From MedAcidi-G1 sp002294285 (GTDB taxonomy: Bacteria; Actinomycetota; Acidimicrobiia; Acidimicrobiales; MedAcidi-G1), in assembly GCA_963999645.1 (NCBI GenBank), contig CAXEUY010000003.1:75183-139182 (forward strand): a stretch of DNA of 64,000 nucleotides. Reading direction: 5' to 3'. The notes beneath the pieces are model-generated. The model made no database searches and was not told the origin of the DNA. It saw only the letters and a list, made by a program, of their open reading frames with translations. A program made the translations under genes and the position numbers. This document shows, one piece after another, positions 43,497 through 52,900 of the stretch. How positions within the stretch are numbered: position 1 is the first letter of the stretch; every line of letters starts with the position of its first letter.

Positions 43497-44215
43497 CCTG
43501 ACAGAATTTCATGTATTTCACCCATTTTTTCGACCACGGGAAAATCGACATTCTCCAATTCTTTTGAATCGGGGATTTCAAGTTCCCATGTTGTGTGGTG
43601 GGGGACATGAATAGCTTTGGCACCGATGGATAAAACCGGAAGAATGTCAGAATTTACAGAGTTGCCGATCATAACGAACTTTTCAGGGTCTATCCCGTAG
43701 CGTTTCAAAATCATTCTGTAGGTATCTGCGTCTTTTTCACCTACAACTTCTATATTCCAAAAGAAATCAGAAAGTCCACTCTTTTCAACTTTTGCTCTTT
43801 GATGCAGCACGTCACCTTTTGTAATTAGAAGCAGGTTGTATTGGTCGGACAAACCCATTAGAGCTTCTTCAATACCTGGAATTAATTCAACTGGAGCGTT
43901 AATCAACTCATCCCCCCATGAGATGATCTGCGATATGTCTTTTGTTTCTATCTCACCTTTTGAAATATCAATCGCGGTGACAACCATAGACCTGATGAAA
44001 CTTGTAACTCCGTAACCATAGGTAGGTATGGATTCTCTTTCATTTTCTAACAGCACGCTATTTGTCTCAGGAGGTTCACTCCAAAAAGACATAAGTTCGA
44101 AGAAGTGGTCCTGGATCTTATAGAACAATGCTTCATTCTCCCAGAGAGTGTCATCAGCGTCGATTCCCAGAATGAAAGAGTCATGAACTTGGTGAAGTTT
44201 TTCCTGTTTTGTCAT
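43487..44215 (-). CDS. HAD superfamily hydrolase
   Basis: 242 residues. HAD motif I GIDADDTLWENEALF (about 17-31; D-x-D-x-T nucleophile in DADDT), motif II Thr in LLLITKGD, Lys of motif III around HQRAKVEKSG, and motif IV in VMIGNSVNSDI. The cap is helical and inserted after motif I (C1 type). Probably a phosphatase; substrate unknown. Upstream partner of the MFS gene, divergent from DUF3499. Confidence 0.85.
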   Translation of the reverse strand: MTKQEKLHQVHDSFILGIDADDTLWENEALFYKIQDHFFELMSFWSEPPETNSVLLENERESIPTYGYGVTSFIRSMVVTAIDISKGEIETKDISQIISWGDELINAPVELIPGIEEALMGLSDQYNLLLITKGDVLHQRAKVEKSGLSDFFWNIEVVGEKDADTYRMILKRYGIDPEKFVMIGNSVNSDILPVLSIGAKAIHVPHHTTWELEIPDSKELENVDFPVVEKMGEIHEILSGWN

Positions 44216-44248
44216 TGATTTGAGCCTAGAACGTTAAGAAGTATAAAA

Positions 44249-44872
44249 GTGTCCCCGACAAAAGCTTCCCGCGGTACTAACTTTAAGTCTATGCGGTACC
44301 TATGTATGCGTTCGGCCTGCTCTGGAAAAGCTGTTTACCTAGTAGAAATGGATGTCAAAGAAACATCTTTCACTATTCGTGATCTCGATGAAGTAGAAGG
44401 TCCAGGCCAGGTTGTTCTTTGCGAAGTTCATATCGGACGTTTGAAAGCTCCCAAAGGGTGGCAGTTGATTGATGAAAGAGACAAAGGGAACTTGGTTCAA
44501 TTCCCGGAAGATCCAGAAAATCGTCCAAAACGGCGTAAAAGGGGAGTGTTATCAGGACTCAAGCGGGAAAGTTCTGATGAGGTTGTTAGACCTATAGGAA
44601 AGGCGCGTCATCCTTTAGAAAACGAAGATTCAACTTCGACCAAGACCCCGTCACCTGAAAAAACGCCTCTGCTAGCACGCGCTTTTACAGGTTTAGGCAA
44701 ACACCCCTCACTGCCTCAAAGTGAATCTGTAGAAGAAATTGATGGAACGAACCAGCAAGATGTTTTCGATGAAGAAGTTTGGGATCAAAGAGACTCTTCA
44801 GAAGTCGAAGAAGAGCGGCGCGACGGCGACCAGATGGATTTCGATTCCATCGATTTAGAGCCAATTGCTTAG
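44249..44872 (+). CDS. DUF3499 family protein
   Basis: 207 residues from GTG 44249 (an ATG at 44291 is the alternative). The conserved actinobacterial DUF3499 part covers about 15-80: RYLCMRSACSGKAVYLVEMD, then VVLCEVHIGRLKAPKGWQLID, whose cysteines (CxxxxC ... C..H) suggest a small zinc site. The remaining 125 residues are charged and low-complexity (KRRKRG, SEVEEERRDGDQMDFDSIDL), probably disordered. Function unknown. Confidence 0.75.
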   Translation: MSPTKASRGTNFKSMRYLCMRSACSGKAVYLVEMDVKETSFTIRDLDEVEGPGQVVLCEVHIGRLKAPKGWQLIDERDKGNLVQFPEDPENRPKRRKRGVLSGLKRESSDEVVRPIGKARHPLENEDSTSTKTPSPEKTPLLARAFTGLGKHPSLPQSESVEEIDGTNQQDVFDEEVWDQRDSSEVEEERRDGDQMDFDSIDLEPIA

Positions 44873-44951
44873 GTTTTAGTACCAAAAACCCTTAACCCAT
44901 TGGTAGGTTTAAGCCGGTTATTTAATTTTCACTGAACTTATGGGAGGAACA

Positions 44952-46160
44952 GTGGCTGAACTTACCGAAGCTGACGTCAGGGATCTAGCGAGAAAACTTG
45001 TTGAAGATGTTCCGCCGGACACGGTTGACCAGTTTGAATTTCGAGGCGCACAGTTCGATCGCGGGCTCGCATATGTCCAGTTTCCTGAAGGTCTCGGAGG
45101 TCTTGGTCTTAAAAGCCGCAAATTGCAGACGATAGTTGATGCTGAACTGCGTGGCGCCGGTGTGCCTTACCATGATCTAGCGATCAACCCGATTGGTATC
45201 GGTATGGGGGCACCAGTTGTGCTCACATATGCGTCCGATGAACAAAAAGAAAGGTTGTTGCGTCCCATGTTCACCGGTGAGGAAATCTGGTGTCAGCTTT
45301 TCAGCGAACCAGGCGCCGGGTCTGATGTAGCAGGGTTGTCTTCAAGAGCTGTTCTAGATGGCGACGAGTGGATAGTTAACGGGCAGAAAGTCTGGACGAC
45401 GCTCGCTCATGTGTCCAAATGGGGAATGCTTGTAGCCAGAACTGACCCTGATCAACCCAAGCACAAAGGCATGACTTACTTCCTTCTTGACATGGAATCA
45501 CCCGGAGTGGAAGTGAGACCGTTGCATCAGATCACCGGAGAGGCCGAGTTCAACGAAGTTTTCTTCAACGATGTTCGCATACCTAAAGACAGGGTTTTCG
45601 GAGACGTAGGAGCAGGTTGGAGTGCAGCTGTAACCACATTGATGAACGAACGTGTAGCACTCGGCGGTGGCGTACCCAAAAAAGGAGTCGGTCCGATCCG
45701 CGATTTGATGCAAGTCTGGGAAGATAAGAAAGAAACACTCGACCCGATAAGCAGACCGGTTCTACGTGACAAGGTGAGCAGACTCTGGATGGAAGCTGAA
45801 GCTCTGAGACTCACAAACTGGAGAGCTAGAGAAGCCAGTAAATCAGGGAACCCGGGTCCAGAAGGTTCAGTTGGAAAACTGATGTCAGCGGAAATGAACC
45901 AGCGCATATATGAGACGTGTGTGGAAATAGCAGGAGCTGAAGGTCTTCTCTACGAAGCAGGATACGACCGTAAACGACCTGAAGGTCTACGAACTGAAGG
46001 TGATCTTACGAGGTACTCATTCTTGAGGTCTCGTGCCAACACTATTGAAGGTGGCACATCTGAGATTATGAGAAACATCCTCGGGGAAAGAGTTCTAGGT
46101 CTCCCTGGCGATGTGAGAGTCGATAAAGATGTCGCCTGGGCGGACGTTCCTCGGAACTAG
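44952..46160 (+). CDS. Acyl-CoA dehydrogenase
   Basis: FAD enzyme introducing the alpha-beta double bond into an acyl-CoA. 402 residues from the GTG at 44952, preferred because GGGAGG sits 4-5 nt upstream (the ATG at 44940 lies before that site). The FAD/substrate signature CQLFSEPGAGSDVAGLSSRA (about 117-136), VNGQKVWTTLAHVSKWGMLVAR, LMNERVALGGG, and the C-terminal RSRANTIEGGTSEIMRNILG with the usual base-region Glu. Substrate chain type cannot be told. Stand-alone gene that converges on cysS. Confidence 0.92.
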   Translation: MAELTEADVRDLARKLVEDVPPDTVDQFEFRGAQFDRGLAYVQFPEGLGGLGLKSRKLQTIVDAELRGAGVPYHDLAINPIGIGMGAPVVLTYASDEQKERLLRPMFTGEEIWCQLFSEPGAGSDVAGLSSRAVLDGDEWIVNGQKVWTTLAHVSKWGMLVARTDPDQPKHKGMTYFLLDMESPGVEVRPLHQITGEAEFNEVFFNDVRIPKDRVFGDVGAGWSAAVTTLMNERVALGGGVPKKGVGPIRDLMQVWEDKKETLDPISRPVLRDKVSRLWMEAEALRLTNWRAREASKSGNPGPEGSVGKLMSAEMNQRIYETCVEIAGAEGLLYEAGYDRKRPEGLRTEGDLTRYSFLRSRANTIEGGTSEIMRNILGERVLGLPGDVRVDKDVAWADVPRN

Positions 46161-46167
46161 AAAACAG

Positions 46168-47556
46168 TCAGGAACGATGCCAGGTGGTTCCCTGGGCTGA
46201 ATCTTCGAGAACTATTCCGCTTTCCAGTAGGTCATCTCGTATCTCATCGGCTCTCGCGTAATCTCCATTTTCGCGAGCTTGATTACGTTCAGCTATCAAT
46301 CCTTCGATCTTGTCATCGTCTAAATCTGAATCCTCAGAAGCTGACGGCCTCTGATCGCGACCTATTTTCAACCCGAGAACGTCTACGAGAGTCTCAACTG
46401 CGCAACCTGCACTTGCAGCTTCGTCAGAGTTGTTCTCGTCCAGATGACGGTTAGCTTCACGGACAGCATCGAAAATAACCGCAGTGGCTGCAGGAGTTCC
46501 AAGATCGTCATCCATCGCCTCGTTGAACTTCGCGACAATATTACTATCAGGTTCAGAATCTCCCAGATTTGCCGATCTGAAACGGTCAGCGAAAGCATCA
46601 AGACGGTCAAGAGCTGAAACAGCACCATCGAGAGCGTCTGCTCCTATCTCCATGGTGTGGCGGTAATGGGTTTGAAGAATGAGAAGCCTTAGCGCACGCG
46701 GATCCCAGTGGTCTAACATCGCTTCAAGAGTCGTGAAATTGCCTAGAGATTTAGACATTTTCTCCCCGTCGACCTGAACCATTCCGTTATGAATCCAATA
46801 TTTAGCAAACTCGCGTCCGCATCCTAGAGCTTCAGCTCTTTCGTTCTCATGATGAGGGAAAATCAGGTCATCACCACCGCCGTGTATGTCAAAACCGTCA
46901 CCCAAAAGGTCTAAAGACATGGCTACACATTCGATATGCCAGCCTGGGCGTCCCGGACCCCAGGGAGATTCCCAGGTTGGTTCACCAGGCTTTGCTGCTT
47001 TCCAAAGTGCGAAATCCAGAGGATCGTCTTTGCTTTCGTCAACGTCAACTCTCGCACCGGCGCCTTCCCGGAGGTCATCAACAGTCCGGTTGACCAAAGC
47101 ACCGTATTCGGCAAGTTTGTCGACATCGAAATAGACGCCGTCATCTGTGGTGTAGGCCATTTCACGTTCAATCAAATCGGTTATGACAGAAACCATCCGG
47201 TCCACGAACTCGGTGGCGCGCGGTCGCAAATCCGGATGAGCTATGTTCAAACGATCCATTTCAGCTATGAAGATCTCTTCGAATCTTTCAGCCAAGTCAG
47301 GTTCAGAAGTTCCCTCTTCAGCTGCTCGTGCGATGATCTTGTCGTCAATGTCGGTGATGTTGGAAACGGCTTTAACCTCATAGCCTGACCATCTCAAATA
47401 TCTGACGAGAATATCGAAAGCCATGGTAGAGCGGGCGTGACCCAGATGAGGGGCGTCGTAGACAGTGGGGCCGCACCAGTAAACAGAGACTTTCCCCGGG
47501 TCGCGGGGAGTGAAGTCGGTTTTTTCTCCTGTGAGGCTGTCAGTAAATTTCAACAC
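46168..47556 (-). CDS. cysS: Cysteinyl-tRNA synthetase
   Basis: 462 residues, GTG start at 47556. Class I motifs: VYWCGPTVYDAPHLGHARS with the zinc-binding Cys and the HIGH-equivalent HLGH (about 28-40), zinc ligands in WHIECVAMSL and FPHHENERAEA, and KMSKS in GEKMSKSLGNF. The C-terminal DALR-like and anticodon regions are full length (IEGLIAERNQARENGDYARADEIRDDL in outline). Paralogous to mshC, which lies 63 bp upstream on the same strand. Confidence 0.95.
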   Translation of the reverse strand: MLKFTDSLTGEKTDFTPRDPGKVSVYWCGPTVYDAPHLGHARSTMAFDILVRYLRWSGYEVKAVSNITDIDDKIIARAAEEGTSEPDLAERFEEIFIAEMDRLNIAHPDLRPRATEFVDRMVSVITDLIEREMAYTTDDGVYFDVDKLAEYGALVNRTVDDLREGAGARVDVDESKDDPLDFALWKAAKPGEPTWESPWGPGRPGWHIECVAMSLDLLGDGFDIHGGGDDLIFPHHENERAEALGCGREFAKYWIHNGMVQVDGEKMSKSLGNFTTLEAMLDHWDPRALRLLILQTHYRHTMEIGADALDGAVSALDRLDAFADRFRSANLGDSEPDSNIVAKFNEAMDDDLGTPAATAVIFDAVREANRHLDENNSDEAASAGCAVETLVDVLGLKIGRDQRPSASEDSDLDDDKIEGLIAERNQARENGDYARADEIRDDLLESGIVLEDSAQGTTWHRS

Positions 47557-47619
47557 AACTAAAAGGATACGCGAAAAGAGAAGGCAGTATTTGCCAGAAA
47601 CAAATTCGGACCTAAAAAC

Positions 47620-48798
47620 CTAAACAGAGTTCAAGTTGACACCAAGAAGTTCCGCTGCTTTAGTTAAAGCCGTTTTAGCGTCAGAGTCGTTTCCGGAGCC
47701 TTCGATCATCTTCACAGCGAAATCATCGATAATCTCGCATGCTTTAGGAAGATTCAGGTCGTCATCTATTGCTTCTCTGACTTGACTCAGAAGGGTTTCA
47801 GAGTCCGGTCCGGAGGGACACGATGCTGCTTCGATCATTCTTTCCAACATTGCTTCACCTTTGTCGATGTCGCTATCAAACCATTCGAAACCTGCACGGT
47901 AATGATTGGATAAAAGAGCCAACCGTATAGCTCTGGGGTCGTGTCCGGTTCTGAGGTCACGAACGAAAACTAGGTTCCCTAAAGACTTCGACATTTTCTC
48001 CCCCTCGTAGGCGACCATCCCGATGTGCATCCAATGGCGGGCAAAAGGACTGTTGTTTGCTGCAACGCTTTGAGCTGTTTCACATTCATGATGCGGGAAG
48101 ATCAGGTCGTCGCCACCTCCGTGAAGGTCTATTGTCGGGCCAAGTTCAGACATGGCCATTGCTGAGCATTCAATGTGCCATCCGGGTCGCCCGGGGCCGA
48201 ACGGTGAATCCCACGAAGGTTCACCTTCTTCTGATTTCTGCCACAAGATGAAATCAAGAGGATTGCGAAGGCGTTCATCTTCGGTGTTGGCGCCGCGTTC
48301 GTTAGCGAAAGAGATCATTGTTGGTTCGTCGTAACCAGAAATTTGGCCAAAATCAGAGAAAGTAGTTACATCGAAAAAAGTGGTTCCATCAACCGTGTAG
48401 GTGTGTCCTTTTTCAGCGAGTTGGCTTATAAGAGAAACAATTTCGTTAATTGAACCTGTGACAGTGGGTTCCGCAACCGCGGGACGCAAATCTAGTGCTT
48501 TAATGTCATCTCTGAACTGTGCTGTCTCAGATAAGCCCAACTCCATGTAGTCAACGTCGATTTCTTTAGCTTTAGCGAGTATCGAATCGTCAACATCAGT
48601 TATGTTACGGACCATTTTCACTTCGTGACCGAGGTCTTCAAGGCGGCGTATCAGCACATCGAAGCAAAGGTAGGTGAATGCGTGACCGAGATGAGTCGCA
48701 TCGTAGGGGGTGACTCCACACACGTAAATAGAAACAGTGTCACCGGGTTCGAAAGGAACGACAGCACCCTGGCTCGTGTCGTAAAGACGCATACTCAT
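47620..48798 (-). CDS. mshC: MshC, cysteine:glucosaminyl-inositol ligase (mycothiol synthesis)
   Basis: ATP-dependent ligation of L-cysteine to GlcN-Ins, the third step of mycothiol synthesis. 392 residues, near the MshC length of about 410 and shorter than CysS because the tRNA-binding C-terminus is lacking. Distinctive CGVTPYDATHLGHAFTYLCF (MshC type, HIGH = HLGH), zinc ligands in WHIECSAMAMSELG and FPHHECETAQS, KMSKS in GEKMSKSLGNLVF. The sequence after KMSKS (DLRTGHDPRAIRLALLSNHYR) also follows MshC. ATG 48798 or 48792. Confirms that this organism makes mycothiol and supports the mscR assignment at 15 kb. Confidence 0.9.
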   Translation of the reverse strand: MSMRLYDTSQGAVVPFEPGDTVSIYVCGVTPYDATHLGHAFTYLCFDVLIRRLEDLGHEVKMVRNITDVDDSILAKAKEIDVDYMELGLSETAQFRDDIKALDLRPAVAEPTVTGSINEIVSLISQLAEKGHTYTVDGTTFFDVTTFSDFGQISGYDEPTMISFANERGANTEDERLRNPLDFILWQKSEEGEPSWDSPFGPGRPGWHIECSAMAMSELGPTIDLHGGGDDLIFPHHECETAQSVAANNSPFARHWMHIGMVAYEGEKMSKSLGNLVFVRDLRTGHDPRAIRLALLSNHYRAGFEWFDSDIDKGEAMLERMIEAASCPSGPDSETLLSQVREAIDDDLNLPKACEIIDDFAVKMIEGSGNDSDAKTALTKAAELLGVNLNSV

Positions 48799-48841
48799 AG
48801 AAATGACCGTAGCGTCATGATCAGCATTTTTCAGAGTCCGC

Positions 48842-49741
48842 TCAGTCTCTTTCGAAAGGAACTGAATGTTCCCAGTCGGCTAACAGTGTCCGTATAGCAG
48901 CTACGACGAGCAGAGGCTGGTCGAGCATCATGTGATGGCCCGCTAAAGGAATCTCCACGATAGGTGCCACACGGCCCAGCTGTTCGTACATGTAAGCTCC
49001 GATTCCTGGTGTCACAAGCCCGTTTTCAGCTCTGAACAGGGCGATACGGCATGTGACTTGGCGGAGAAGCTCGTCAGCAGTAGAACGGCGTTGCTCCTGA
49101 AATACCGTCGGGTCGAATTTCCATGTCACACCGCCTTCAACCTCGGTTAAAGACATGCGAGCTATATGGCGCATGAGGAAAGGTTCAGTGTTCTCCTGTT
49201 CGGGCACCGGACGGAATCTTGCCATAGCGGTCGGAAAATCGGGGTGCACTTTAGGGTTAGCGAACTGGCTTCTGCGTTTAACCTGCATCTCAGGGTCAGG
49301 TGCTGTCACAGCAGAATCCAGGATTATCGCACCCGCTAGTTTGTCAGGATGGTTCGCGGCGGTAGCTAAAGTCACGTAACCACCCATCGAGTGGCCGATG
49401 ACGATAGGCGGACCTTCCATTTCGGCGTCAGCAGCCACAGCTGCGACTTCATCACACCATTGGTTCAACGAATACGATTCACGTCTTCCACTGTCACCGT
49501 GACCTGAAAGGTCAAGAGCGGCAACACGGTAGATTTGCGCGAACTGGGAAGCCACGTGAGTCCACCAGTGCGCATGAGCGGCACCGCCGTGGACGAAAAC
49601 AAGACCCGGCCGTCCTGCTTCACCCCAAGTCAAATAGTGGATGTCTACTCCTTCGACATTGACCATGTGGTCCTCATAGGGGACATCCATGGCTTTGCGG
49701 TACCAGGCTGGTGCGTCGTTAATTTCAGTTTCTTTTTCCAT
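48842..49741 (-). CDS. Alpha/beta hydrolase, start 3 nt after a tRNA gene
   Basis: 299 residues. Oxyanion region LVFVHGGAAHAHWWTHVA, nucleophile elbow VIGHSMGGYVTLA (about 115-127, Ser in GHSMG), likely acidic residue in ALFRAENGL and catalytic His in PLAGHHMMLDQP. Substrate unknown. The ATG at 49741 begins only 3 nt beyond the tRNA-Arg 3' end, so any ribosome site would be within the tRNA (GAGGG of the acceptor stem); a later start is Met18 (MDVPYEDHM). Confidence 0.85.
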   Translation of the reverse strand: MEKETEINDAPAWYRKAMDVPYEDHMVNVEGVDIHYLTWGEAGRPGLVFVHGGAAHAHWWTHVASQFAQIYRVAALDLSGHGDSGRRESYSLNQWCDEVAAVAADAEMEGPPIVIGHSMGGYVTLATAANHPDKLAGAIILDSAVTAPDPEMQVKRRSQFANPKVHPDFPTAMARFRPVPEQENTEPFLMRHIARMSLTEVEGGVTWKFDPTVFQEQRRSTADELLRQVTCRIALFRAENGLVTPGIGAYMYEQLGRVAPIVEIPLAGHHMMLDQPLLVVAAIRTLLADWEHSVPFERD

Positions 49742-49744
49742 AAG

Positions 49745-49818
49745 CGCCCTCGGCAGGAATTGAACCTGCGGCCTACCGCTTAGGAGGCGGTCGCTCTATC
49801 CAACTGAGCTACGAGGGC
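49745..49818 (-). tRNA. tRNA-Arg (anticodon CCT)
   Basis: Read on the minus strand: acceptor GCCCTCG pairs with CGAGGGC; D-loop GCTCAGTTGGATAGAGC; anticodon arm ACCGC-CTCCTAA-GCGGT, giving anticodon CCT (decodes AGG); T-arm GCAGG-TTCAATT-CCTGC. Discriminator G, no encoded CCA. 74 nt with a complete cloverleaf. The alpha/beta hydrolase start follows 3 nt after the 3' end. Confidence 0.96.
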
Positions 49819-49914
49819 AAACGTTTCTAATCAAGGGTTTCAGCCTTTATGCGTAATTTAAGGATATTGATTTATTAAACTCTTTAGACGAACAGATTCG
49901 TCACGTGGGGGTAG

Positions 49915-52900
49915 TTGGTTTTGAAATCCGGTTTTGTGAAGCGTCCTAGCATGGTCACGCGTGTACAAAAGGCTGTTGTCACAGCGGTGCTGGCTGTTTC
50001 GGCGGTAGTGGGGTTGTTTGGTTCAACCGCGGGTGCGTGGAGTTCGGAAGATGGTGCGGTAGCTGTGTGGGGCGGAGTCACCGAAAATGATGGTTTACCT
50101 GCCTTTTTTGACAACCAGACTGGATGGGAGTCTCTCGCGGTGGATGCAGCAGGGAGCATGTATTTGACCGGCCAGTTTCAACGTTCTGTTGACTTCAACG
50201 CGAGTCCGACTGGTACCACAACTATGACTGCCGACAACACCGCGGGATGCAATCAACAAACTTTTGTGATGAAACTGGATTTGTTCGCTGAGCCTTACTG
50301 GGCCGGTCAGTTCGGCAACGACGTCAGCAACTCATCATGCTACGTCTATCCGCGTTCGATCGCTGTCGATGGAAACGGCAACGTGTATACCACAGGAACG
50401 TTCAACGGCGGTTCAGTTGACTTTGACCCGGGTGCCGGTGTCACAAACCTTGTGCAAACTTATGTGCAAAGGAAAGCCGCGTTCGTGTCCAAGTTGAACT
50501 CGTCGGGTGAGTTTGTGTGGGCTTACCGTATCGGCAGTGAGAACGTTCCAGGAACGTTGTACGACGGTGGCCACTTAGGGGAAGCTGACGCGTACTCGGT
50601 AGCGGCGGACGGTGCGGGCAACGTGTACGTCGTCGGAACATTCTGGGGGTCGACCTCTTTTCAACATGGGGCCGGTGTCACGACACTCAACAGCTCCCGT
50701 CCAGAACATTCCAGACCTGACACTTTCATACTCAAGTTGAACTCGTCGGGAGAGCAGGTTTGGCTAAGACAAATAGAAGCCCCGACTGGCAATAGGAGTT
50801 CGTGGCCGATCTCGGTGGCGGTGGATGGGTCGGGGAATGTATACACCGCTGGTATTTCAACTAATGGAGCGACAATCGATTTTGATCCGAGTGGGGGTGT
50901 TGCGAACCTGACTATTTCAGATGCCGGCCAGCAGCACGGCAATGATGCTTGGATCTTGAAGTTGGATTCTGCAGGCAACTACGTGTGGGCCAAGGGACCT
51001 GAATGTAACGGTTCGTCGACCATTCCTAATTCGCCGGTGAGAGGAAACGACCGTAGTTTGACGGTAGACGGGTCGGGGAACGTATTCTTCGTCGGAGAAT
51101 TTGAGCAGAAGCATATTAACGATTCCGAGGATTGTGACTTTGACCCAGGTCCAGGCGAAGCGTTTGCCTTGGTGGGAACCGGAGAAGGCGGATTTGTCTG
51201 GAAACTGGACTCTGCGGGCAACTACCAGTGGGTCAAAGCGTTCTTAAAAGCGGAAGGTCAAGGAGTACTTAATAGCATTTCTGTGCATTCGGTGGCCGTG
51301 GATGGGTCGGGCAACGTTTACAGCACAGGACAATTCGAAGGCATGGTCGACTTCGACCCCGGTGAAGGTACCGCCACTTTGTCCGGAGGACAATATGCAA
51401 ATAAAGATTCAGTGTTTCTTTCGAAGTTGGATTCATCGGGTAACTACGTTTGGGCTAAACAGTTTGGGACTCTTACCAACAAAGAGGATGGTAGGCAGGT
51501 GGCTTTGGATGGGTCAGGCAACGTGTACTTGTCCGGTTACATCTTGAGAAACGTAGAAGTCGATTATGACCCGGGGGACGGGGTCCTCAACTTGACCGAC
51601 AAAGAAATGTTCCTCGTTAAATTGGATTCTTCAGGCAACCTCGCGCCAGGAGGCTTCAACGCCCCCACCGGAAACATCACGGTTTCACCCACATCTCTAA
51701 CGGTTGCAGAATCCGGAACGACCGCAACCTTCACAGTCGTTCTTGGCGCCGTACCAGCATCCGATGTGGTTCTGTCCCTGACAGCTTCCGACACCGGTGA
51801 AGCAACCATAGACAAATCGACTTTGACTTTCACGGGCAGCAACTGGAATACCCCGCAGACCGTCACAGTCACAGGAATCAGCGATGACGCAGTCGACGGC
51901 GACCAGAACTCAACTATCACCATCTCTGTGGTGGACGCTTCGTCACCCACGGCCTACCAAGCAGTAGCAGACAGCCAGATATCGGTAGTAACAACAGACA
52001 CCGGTTCGGCAACACCGACCCTGATAACCGGATTGACTGCTATCCAGTGTGGTGCAGGTCTGCAAGCCACACCTGACGGCAATAACTGTGTGCCCATGGA
52101 GATCCCGTTACTACCTCCGACAGCTTTTTCGGAATTGGAAATCAGCTTGTTCGCTTCCGCTGCGGGCAGCGACGGTTATGTGAACTGGGTTCCGAGCACC
52201 ACAAACGGCCTTTTGGAATACGTTCTGGCATGGTTTGGACCCTCAGGGCAACCACAAACCAGGACATTCGACAACACTAAAATCCCCGAAGACGTCTTCT
52301 ACGACCTTGAAGACGGAATCCACAGTTTCGAAGTTTTAGGATCTTACGCCAATGGAGATATTGCAATGTCCAACAGGGCTTATATCAGCGTTCCCACACC
52401 GCCCCCTCCACCGACTCAGAATCCTGAACCCATCGAAGTGGAACCATTTGACTGTGAGGCGTTCCCTTCTCTGATACAGGTAATGGGAACACCGGGCTTG
52501 GGTCACACCGTGAAACAACTCGACGTTCAAACAGGAGCCTATTCAGACATTTTCTCAATTTCGTTCAACAGAAACCCGAGGTACACGCACCTGAACGGCA
52601 TCGGCATAAACCCGGTGGACGGAGCTCTTTATGGGCTCATGAGAGTTAAGGGTTTCGGATACCTGGTTCGTTTCGACATGGCAGGCAACGTCGGTTTCGT
52701 AGCCCGGGTTCCCGCTCACAGCAACGCCGGTGACGTCGACGGGTTGGGAAGGTTCATCTGGCCTTTTGGAAAGAACTTCTACGCGATCAGCGGAATCGCG
52801 GACATGGACAGTTTTGCTGATCCCGGTGACGCTGTCGACCTGTCGAGGATTTCCCCGGTTCACATACGATCTGGATCCGGTGGTCACGGAATCGCAGACG

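Noticed and set aside
46168..48798. Two redundant cysteinyl-tRNA synthetases
   Set aside because: The 392-residue copy has the MshC-type CGVTPYDATHLGHA motif and lacks the tRNA-binding C-terminus.
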